From contig PCWF01000260.1 in the NCBI GenBank assembly GCA_002796165.1, forward strand, positions 28,766-33,808: 5,043 nt of DNA. Reading direction: 5' to 3'. The position numbers and the translations under genes were made by a program. A model generated the notes under the pieces. That model was not told where the DNA came from. It saw only the letters and a list, made by a program, of their open reading frames with translations, and ran no database searches. This document shows, in pieces, positions 1-5,043 of the stretch (its first letter is position 1; every line of letters starts with the position of its first letter). The stretch comes from Nitrospinae bacterium CG11_big_fil_rev_8_21_14_0_20_56_8. GTDB taxonomy: Bacteria > Nitrospinota > Nitrospinia > Nitrospinales > VA-1.

Positions 1-694
1 CCGCAAGATAGGCGATTCGGGCCGTCTCCCCACCTTCTACCAATCCAATCCGTTCCAGCAGGATGACTCCAATCGCGATAAACATAAACAAAAGAATCCC
101 CCTCAACCCCAGAGTTCCCCCAGCGATTAAAATCACCAGCAGAGTCGCCCCCCAGAACTCCCGCCGCCCGACATACTGCGTGTAATTCAGCTCTGAAAAC
201 CGAGGCCCGAGTTCCATCGCCAGCGATCGGCATAAACAAACCTGGGACCACCGGGAAAGAACCGGAATCAGGATCAACATACTGGGAAGCCAGGCCCGGT
301 CGATCTGGGTCAGCGCATGATATTTGAAAACAAAAATAAAAAACCACATCGCCACACCGTAACATCCCAAGCCGGGGCCGACTCCCCCCGGTTCGGCTTT
401 GGAGCCCGAACCCGCGCACCAGGCGAAAAAGGCAAGTGTATTTTCAGTTTCCCATTCCCCCCAAATCCATCCCAACAGTATCAGCACCAGCAAACAACTG
501 AGAATATGGCTTAAAAAAAAAGATAACGTGAAATAAACGGCGGAAGCGAAGGTTCCCACCAGGAGGCCTACCAGTGGGAAGAACGGAGAAGCCTTCCCTA
601 AAAGACGAGGAGAACCGGCGGGAGAAACCCGTTGGAGAAACGTACCATGCCAAAAAGCTATGGAGAATAACCGGATGGGATCAGCAAAAATCAT
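1..694 (-). CDS. CobS-like polytopic membrane protein, divergent, C-terminus cut by window edge
   Basis: An uninterrupted frame of 231 codons runs from ATG at 694-692 to the left edge; an in-frame TAG lies just upstream, so the N-terminus is complete. The protein is very hydrophobic, with likely membrane segments near residues 37-60, 63-79, 113-129, 136-150 and 182-213. From remembered CobS sequences (cobalamin synthase, about 250 aa, joins ribazole to adenosylcobinamide-GDP in the inner membrane), it matches in order and spacing: FFPLVGLLVG at 38-47, a GLGCYG...K...AL block at 108-127 like RLGTHGG...K...L of E. coli CobS, and a P-x-LSRW block at 144-149. However, the DGLADTxDG signature is absent (region around 75-88 reads LGWIWGEWETENTL), the MxDSRxG block is replaced by a Gly/Pro-rich stretch, and GGxTGDTLGA near the end reads EGGETARIAYLA. 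Family fold is likely; CobS activity is doubtful. The start has no good Shine-Dalgarno; GTG at 709-707 is an alternative. A T9 run lies inside the gene. Confidence 0.65.
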   Translation of the reverse strand, partial: MIFADPIRLFSIAFWHGTFLQRVSPAGSPRLLGKASPFFPLVGLLVGTFASAVYFTLSFFLSHILSCLLVLILLGWIWGEWETENTLAFFAWCAGSGSKAEPGGVGPGLGCYGVAMWFFIFVFKYHALTQIDRAWLPSMLILIPVLSRWSQVCLCRSLAMELGPRFSELNYTQYVGRREFWGATLLVILIAGGTLGLRGILLFMFIAIGVILLERIGLVEGGETARIAYLA

Positions 695-749
695 TTGAAA
701 ACAAACCACGAGAAATTTTATGCACCTCGGCTAACAATCCCTCATTCAC

Positions 750-774
750 CGGCTCTTCGCTTTAAAATGAGCCG
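750..774. repeat. Short inverted repeat in the 145-nt gap between kinase and CobS-like gene
   Basis: CGGCTC at 750-755 and GAGCCG at 769-774 form a perfect 6-bp stem with a 13-nt loop. Neither strand has a T run after the stem, so it is not a canonical intrinsic terminator. A second small palindrome, CCGATTCGG at 772-780, overlaps the right arm. The repeat would lie in the leader of the CobS-like gene or in read-through RNA from the kinase operon. Nothing else was recognised in 695-839. Confidence 0.3.
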
Positions 775-839
775 ATTCGGAGCTCGTGATATCGATGCCA
801 CGGGAAAATTCAAAGCGAAACTATTTGAAACTTTCGAGC

Positions 840-1715
840 CTAAATATCACTCCCATGGGTAGCCTTCGTGGGAATTCGGATAATAAACAAGGCCCCATTT
901 CCAGGTTTGCTTTCCGCGAGAATCTCTCCACCCAGACTGGAAACCACCTTGCGGCAAATCGACAATCCCATACCACTGCCTTCATATTTGTCCCGGGAGT
1001 GAAGGCGTTCGAATGGTTTGAATATCAGGGGGAGATACTTTTCATCAAAACCGATTCCATTATCTTTGAAACAAATATCCCAATAATCGGAGATGGATTT
1101 TTTAACAAAGATCTCCACAACCGGGGGGACATCGGGAAAATGGAATTTGAGACCGTTGGAAATGAGGTTCAAAAATAATTGTCGAATTTGAACGGGATCG
1201 CTTTCAATGACCGGCAGAGTTCCATGGATCACCTTTCCTTTTTGTTTCTGAATCAAAACCTCAAGATCCTGAAGCACGTCGTCCAGAACCTCCTCAAGCG
1301 GCATCGGAACAAAAACCGGTGTCCGCCGGGTCACGCGCGAGAATTTAAGCAGATCATCGATATTGCTCTGCATGCGTTCGGCGGCATTCAGCATCCTCGT
1401 TAAAAATTCCCCGCTTTTGGGATCCAGGTCATTGACTATATTTTGAAGACGGTCCCCAAAAGCCTGAATTTTTCTCAAGGGCTCCTGCAAATCATGGGAC
1501 GCGATGAAGGCGAAGTCTTCCAGGTCCTGGTTTCTCCCCTCCAGTTCCCGCGCATATTTCTGCAATTTGATATGGGCCTCCTGTAACTGGAGACGTTCTT
1601 TCTTTTCCGACCGGTAAAGAGTAGAAAATTCCTTGGCGTACTTGATAGCCTGCTGTTGAGCCAGTGAATCTTCGTCAAGGAGGGGAAACTGATCCCGGTT
1701 TTCATCGTCCGTCAT
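840..1715 (-). CDS. Soluble histidine kinase, bacteriophytochrome-type HisKA plus HATPase, no sensor domain
   Basis: This 291-aa protein autophosphorylates on histidine and passes phosphate to a receiver, most likely the one encoded just upstream. Residues 1-25 are acidic and probably flexible; 26-66 are rich in charged and Gln/Leu residues and probably form a coiled coil leading straight into the dimerisation helix. The H box is FIASHDLQEPLRKI with phosphoacceptor His74 (codon 1496-1494). The HATPase core follows: N box NLISNGLKF with Asn183 and Asn187, G1 DNGIGF at 218-223, F box IFKPFERLH at 231-239, and G2 GSGMGL at 246-251. There is no signal peptide, membrane segment, PAS, GAF or phytochrome domain, so it is cytoplasmic and must receive its signal through the N-terminal helix or a partner. 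In the H box, HDLQEP has Glu where phosphatase-competent HisKA kinases carry Thr or Asn. The ATG at 1715 is supported by AGGGGG five bases upstream. The stop is TAG at 842-840. Confidence 0.93.
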   Translation of the reverse strand: MTDDENRDQFPLLDEDSLAQQQAIKYAKEFSTLYRSEKKERLQLQEAHIKLQKYARELEGRNQDLEDFAFIASHDLQEPLRKIQAFGDRLQNIVNDLDPKSGEFLTRMLNAAERMQSNIDDLLKFSRVTRRTPVFVPMPLEEVLDDVLQDLEVLIQKQKGKVIHGTLPVIESDPVQIRQLFLNLISNGLKFHFPDVPPVVEIFVKKSISDYWDICFKDNGIGFDEKYLPLIFKPFERLHSRDKYEGSGMGLSICRKVVSSLGGEILAESKPGNGALFIIRIPTKATHGSDI

Positions 1716-1720
1716 TAAAT

Positions 1721-1726
1721 CCCCCT
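1721..1726 (-). promoter_or_regulatory. Ribosome binding site of the soluble kinase, overlapping the receiver stop codon
   Basis: AGGGGG reads on the minus strand five bases before the ATG at 1715. Its first two bases are the last two of the TAG stop (1727-1725) of the receiver gene. This arrangement fixes the kinase start and suggests that translation of the two genes is coupled. Confidence 0.7.
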
Positions 1727-2099
1727 ATTCGCCCTTCTCCAATACCTCTTCAACTTTGGCAATCAATTGCATCGGGCTGAATGGCTTGATGAAATAATCA
1801 TCCGCGCCGGCCGCGAATCCCAACTCCTGATCGGCCAACTGTCCTTTTGCGGTGAGAAGGATGATACAACAATTCCGGGTCAAACTATCCTGCTTGATGA
1901 TCCGTGTCGCCTCGACTCCATCCACATCACCCGGCATCATGATATCCATGATAATAAGATCGGGCTTTTCCGTTCGGGCCAAGTCGATCGCACTCATACC
2001 GTTATCGCACTCAAGAATCTGATACAGATCCGGTCCCAGAGTTTCCAAAACCAGTTCCCGAATCGACTCATTGTCATCCACAATCAAAATCTTCTTCAT
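1725..2099 (-). CDS. Single-domain CheY-like response regulator
   Basis: At 124 aa this is only a receiver domain, with no DNA-binding or enzymatic output domain. It starts MKKILIVDDN, giving the metal-binding acidic pair Asp8-Asp9. The phosphoacceptor is Asp52 (codon 1946-1944) in IIMDIMMP; the switch residue Thr83 is in LLTAKG; Lys105-Pro106 is in FIKPF, with Tyr102 as the aromatic switch position. All catalytic residues are present, so it should be phosphorylated. The loop after Asp52 reads MMPGDVDG, one residue longer than the usual MPxMDG. It lies between two histidine kinase genes, 57 nt downstream of the large one and 9 nt upstream of the small one, so it is the likely shared phosphate acceptor. 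It presumably acts by phosphotransfer or protein binding. The ATG at 2099 gives the standard receiver N-terminus, although the ribosome binding site is weak (GGA three bases before it). Confidence 0.95.
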   Translation of the reverse strand: MKKILIVDDNESIRELVLETLGPDLYQILECDNGMSAIDLARTEKPDLIIMDIMMPGDVDGVEATRIIKQDSLTRNCCIILLTAKGQLADQELGFAAGADDYFIKPFSPMQLIAKVEEVLEKGE

Positions 2100-2156
2100 G
2101 AATCCAGTCTACCCAATTTAAGTCCTGGCTTGTGGATTTTTATCAACCCTTGATAT

Positions 2157-5043
2157 TCATGCCAATTTTTCATTTTTCTTATTCGGATTTGAAGGAGTCA
2201 ATCGTGTTATGGGGATGGAGAACCAGACTTGCGTCCCCTTCCCGACCTCGCTCTCAACCCAGATTTTTCCCCCATGTTCCTCGATGATATGCTTGACGAT
2301 CGTCATCCCCAGTCCTGTACCCGGAACCTGAGATCGAATCTGTTCCCCTCGATAAAATTTGTCAAACATCCGATGCAATTCATCGGGCCTCATTCCGATC
2401 CCCTGGTCCTCGATACACACGACATAATCGTTCTCTTTTATAATGATCTCCGTTTTGATCTCCCCCCCGTGGGGCGAATACTTGACAGCGTTGCTATACA
2501 GGTTTTTTAGAACCTGTTCCAACTTATCCTTGTCCATCCAACAGACAATTTTCTTGCCGGGAAAATGATTGTCAAAACGATGACTCCTGTATTGCTCCTG
2601 AAAGAAAAATGTTTCCGTCTCAATCAATTCGTCCAGTTGGAAATAGCTCCGTCTGAGCAAAAATCCCTGTTCCGATTCGATACGGGATATATCCAGCAAG
2701 TCGTTAATGATATTCGCCAGATTTTCCGCTTCCGAATTTATTCGGCTGATAAATCTCTGGACCTTTTCGGAATTATCATAACTTCTCGTCATCAGCAATT
2801 CGGAGAAACCCCGGATCGAGGTCAAGGGTGTTCGCAGTTCGTGCGCGGCGGTACTGATGAATTCTGTTTTGATTCGCTCCATTCTTCTTTCCTGGGAAAC
2901 ATCATGCATGGCAAGGATCAGACCCGAGGTTTTATTTTCCCGGTCCACCAGCAGGGACATGTGAACGCGAAAAATCGTGCCAGGCCCCGAAGCAGAATGG
3001 TTTAATTCGAAATCAAAGGGCTGGCCTTCGGTGAACGCTGAAATAAAGCCATGAACCTGGTTCCAGAAATCTTTGCTCGATATGATCTCGTTCAGGCTTT
3101 TATCCATCACCTCCTCCGCACTGACCTTTAAAATGTTCTGCGCGGCGGAGTTGATCATCACCACACGAAATTCCGAATCCGTAACAATCAAACCCTCCGC
3201 CATGGATTTCAAAATACCATCAATCCAATCCCTGGCCTGCTGGGCGTTTTTCAAAGCCAGATCAAGATCGGCGGCGGCTTTTTCCCGGTCGGTAACGTCT
3301 CGTACAATCCCGGTAAAAAAGGATTTCCCCTGCACTTTGAACTCACTCACCCCAAGTTCCAGGGGGAACTCCTCGCCGTTCTTTTTGAGACCTCGCAACC
3401 GAATGGAGCCCTTCCCGATCAATTTCGGCACCCCGGTACGAAGGTACCGATGAAAACCATTCACATGCAGTTTCCGGAGATCCGGGGGCATTAACATCGT
3501 GATGGACTTTCCAATCACCTCGGAACGGTTAAACCCGAAGACCCTCTCGGCCGCCGGGTTAAAGGTTTCCATATTGCCCTGATCGTTGATCGCGATGATC
3601 CCATCGATAGCATTGTTCAAAATCGACCTGACCCGGGCCTCGCTTTCCCTCAGCGCCTCTTCCGCCTGTTGCCGAATTGAAATTTCATTCTGCAACTCCC
3701 GGTTCATCGAAAGCAGTTTCTGCGTTCGTTCCCCTACCCGGCCTTCAAGCTCTTCGTTCGCTTTACGAACCAATTCCTCAGACTTTTTTCGCTCGGAAAT
3801 ATCTTCCTTGATCGCCAGGAAATGGGTCACCTTCCCCTTTTTATCCAGAACCGGTGAAATGGAAGCCGATTCCCAGTAGAGATCGCCGTTCTTTCTTACA
3901 TTGTAGAATTCCCCTTTCCATTCCCTGCCGTGGGTGATCGTTTCCCACAGTTGTTTGAAAATTTCCGGAGGGTAATGCGCCGGTTTTAAAAATCTCGGAT
4001 TTTTCCCGATCACCTCAAGAAGATCAAACCCGGTGACCTCGCAGAACCTGGGGTTTACATACTCAATCTGCCCCTGAACATCGGTAATCATGACCATGCA
4101 CGAACTTTGCTCCACCGCGCGGGACAACTTTCGAAGCCATTCTTCTGATTCCTTTCGCTCAGAAACATCCCGCATGGTTCCCACAAACAGCCTGCGGCCC
4201 GCAAGGAACATCTCGTTCAACGCCAGGTCCAGAACAAAGGTGGACCCGTCCTTCCGTAACCCCGGAAGTTCCCTTCTGAATCCAACCAACGTTCGCTTTC
4301 CGCTATCAACATATTTCCGGACATATTGATAATATTCACTCGCATACGGTTCAGGCATGAGAATTCCCACCGGCTTTCCCACAACCTCATCCGCCGGATA
4401 GCCAAAGATCTTCTCGGCGCCCGGATTTAACATTTCGACGATCCCCTGCTCATCGATGGTAATGATCCCGTCCAACGTGCTGTTTAAAATGGTTCGTAGC
4501 CGCGTGTCGCTGTTGCGGAGGTCCTGCTCCGACCGCATCCGTTCCCCCACCTCCTGCTCCAGACGCAGATTGGTCTCCCGCAATTCGGTTGTACGCTCCT
4601 GAATCCTTTGCTCCAGTGAGACTTGAGCCTCTTTCAATTCTTTCAGCATTCGCATTCGTTCCCGGGCCATCTGGATATGGCGTGAACGCATCGTCAGGGA
4701 AATGCCCGTAACCAGAACCAGAATGCTAAACAGGGCCGCAAAATTTTTCTGCATGGCGATCAACGGGGCGTGGGCTTCCGTCACATCGATTTCCATCGTC
4801 AAGCCGAAATCGAATTCCCGCAACCAGGTCCAGGCTCCGACCACCCTGACCCCCCGGTAATCCCGGTACCCATCCACATTGATCCCCGAATTACCTTTAA
4901 CGGCACTCGCGGCCATCACCGTCAGGGGCCGATTCTTCATGGGGAGAGAGGGAAGATAACCTTCCAGCAAATTCCCTCCTGGATCCCGGACCTGGATATT
5001 AAGAATGGTCCCTCCCTTGGGAAATTCCGCCAACAGACCCAGG
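2157..5043 (-). CDS. Membrane sensor histidine kinase: Cache, TM, four PAS, HisKA, HATPase (N-terminus outside window)
   Basis: The frame is open to the right edge, so the gene is 5'-partial. The TTG at 5033 is not a real start, because it falls inside a Cache domain; it is used only as residue 1 for numbering. Order: end of a periplasmic Cache domain (1-90, with GYRDYRGVRVVGAWTW and FDFGLTMEIDV); a membrane helix near 98-116; a coiled coil, 120-175; PAS1, 176-290; PAS2, 303-413; a second coiled coil, 415-465; PAS3, 466-580; PAS4, 603-714; HisKA with the AAHELRTPL H box and phosphoacceptor His731 (codon 2843-2841); HATPase with N box NLYSNAVKYSP (Asn844, Asn848), G1 DQGIG at 876-880, F box MFDKFYRG and G2 GTGLGM at 905-910. 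The core is complete, and HELRT retains the ExxT phosphatase motif. PAS2 resembles the NifL-type family (W-x-GE, N-x-RKNG). Coil plus PAS1 is duplicated as coil plus PAS3. It should sense a periplasmic ligand together with cytoplasmic redox, gas or small-molecule cues; the ligands cannot be read from sequence. It is the first visible gene of the operon with the receiver and the soluble kinase. Confidence 0.95.
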   Translation of the reverse strand, partial: LGLLAEFPKGGTILNIQVRDPGGNLLEGYLPSLPMKNRPLTVMAASAVKGNSGINVDGYRDYRGVRVVGAWTWLREFDFGLTMEIDVTEAHAPLIAMQKNFAALFSILVLVTGISLTMRSRHIQMARERMRMLKELKEAQVSLEQRIQERTTELRETNLRLEQEVGERMRSEQDLRNSDTRLRTILNSTLDGIITIDEQGIVEMLNPGAEKIFGYPADEVVGKPVGILMPEPYASEYYQYVRKYVDSGKRTLVGFRRELPGLRKDGSTFVLDLALNEMFLAGRRLFVGTMRDVSERKESEEWLRKLSRAVEQSSCMVMITDVQGQIEYVNPRFCEVTGFDLLEVIGKNPRFLKPAHYPPEIFKQLWETITHGREWKGEFYNVRKNGDLYWESASISPVLDKKGKVTHFLAIKEDISERKKSEELVRKANEELEGRVGERTQKLLSMNRELQNEISIRQQAEEALRESEARVRSILNNAIDGIIAINDQGNMETFNPAAERVFGFNRSEVIGKSITMLMPPDLRKLHVNGFHRYLRTGVPKLIGKGSIRLRGLKKNGEEFPLELGVSEFKVQGKSFFTGIVRDVTDREKAAADLDLALKNAQQARDWIDGILKSMAEGLIVTDSEFRVVMINSAAQNILKVSAEEVMDKSLNEIISSKDFWNQVHGFISAFTEGQPFDFELNHSASGPGTIFRVHMSLLVDRENKTSGLILAMHDVSQERRMERIKTEFISTAAHELRTPLTSIRGFSELLMTRSYDNSEKVQRFISRINSEAENLANIINDLLDISRIESEQGFLLRRSYFQLDELIETETFFFQEQYRSHRFDNHFPGKKIVCWMDKDKLEQVLKNLYSNAVKYSPHGGEIKTEIIIKENDYVVCIEDQGIGMRPDELHRMFDKFYRGEQIRSQVPGTGLGMTIVKHIIEEHGGKIWVESEVGKGTQVWFSIPITRLTPSNPNKKNEKLA
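3294..3749 (-). repeat. Internal protein repeat, copy 2: coiled coil plus PAS3 of the large kinase
   Basis: Residues 429-580 (numbered from 5033) match residues 139-290 along their whole length: ERTQKL against ERTTEL, VRSILNNAIDGIIAI against LRTILNSTLDGIITI, NPAAERVFGF against NPGAEKIFGY, LRGLKKNGEEF against LPGLRKDGSTF, and FTGIVRDVTDRE against FVGTMRDVSERK. The copies are clearly diverged at nucleotide level, so the duplication is old. This copy keeps a FixL-type His at residue 523. Confidence 0.75.
4164..4619 (-). repeat. Internal protein repeat, copy 1: coiled coil plus PAS1 of the large kinase
   Basis: Residues 139-290 are the first copy of the coil-PAS module described for 3294-3749. 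The copies are separated by PAS2, which belongs to a different PAS subtype, so the second copy was not a simple tandem duplication or PAS2 was inserted later. At the position aligned with the FixL heme histidine this copy has Tyr234. Confidence 0.75.

Noticed and set aside
444..653. 69-codon minus-strand frame within the CobS-like gene
   Set aside because: It is out of frame with the longer open frame at 694-1, which has coherent family similarity and membrane segments.
747..780. Intrinsic terminator after the kinase operon
   Set aside because: The stem is only 6 bp with a 13-nt loop and no T run follows on either strand.
786..1178. 130-codon open frame on the plus strand
   Set aside because: It lies mostly antisense to the HATPase part of the small kinase, has no recognisable domain or ribosome binding site, and is a coding shadow; the same holds for the other plus-strand frames in 1767-4329.
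2116..2146. Possible promoter for the receiver (TTGATA, 19-nt spacer, TTAAAT on the minus strand)
   Set aside because: The -10 box matches poorly, the spacer is long, and the predicted transcript start would leave almost no leader before the ATG at 2099; read-through from the kinase gene is simpler.
3957..4022. PAS2 as a blue-light LOV domain
   Set aside because: It has a LOV-like GKNPRFLKP stretch, but the photoactive Cys position is Pro346, so no flavin-cysteine adduct can form; an ordinary NifL-like PAS is a better reading.
5031..5033. TTG as the start of the large kinase
   Set aside because: The frame continues open to the window edge upstream, and the TTG lies inside a Cache domain that needs its N-terminal half and a first membrane helix; it is an artefact of the cut.

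Overview
The window carries four genes, all on the minus strand. They are tightly packed and no RNA gene, CRISPR array or insertion sequence was seen. Base composition is moderate. The multi-PAS sensor kinases with a Cache-type periplasmic sensor suggest an environmental diderm bacterium; Nitrospinota, Nitrospirota or a former deltaproteobacterium would fit, but this rests on protein style only and is a low-confidence guess.

Right to left, in the direction of transcription: (1) 5043-2157 is a very large membrane sensor histidine kinase whose N-terminus lies outside the window. It has the end of a periplasmic Cache domain, one membrane helix, a coiled coil, four PAS domains and a complete HisKA/HATPase core. 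(2) 2099-1725 is a stand-alone CheY-like receiver with no output domain. (3) 1715-840 is a soluble histidine kinase with no recognisable sensor domain and a bacteriophytochrome-type H box. Gaps are 57 nt and 9 nt, and the ribosome binding site of the third gene overlaps the stop codon of the second, so these three form a probable operon. A plausible reading is that both kinases act on the receiver, which relays phosphate or binds a partner protein instead of binding DNA.

After 145 nt without a gene, (4) 694-1 is an open frame running off the left edge, 231 codons visible. It is a polytopic membrane protein that aligns along its visible length with CobS, the cobalamin synthase (adenosylcobinamide-GDP ribazoletransferase), yet it lacks the aspartate signature and other strongly conserved motifs of that enzyme. 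It is the most unusual item here: a probable non-canonical or catalytically altered CobS-family protein. It probably has its own transcription start or is read through from the kinase operon; the sequence does not decide.

The remaining open frames on the plus strand and in other frames are shadows of these four genes.
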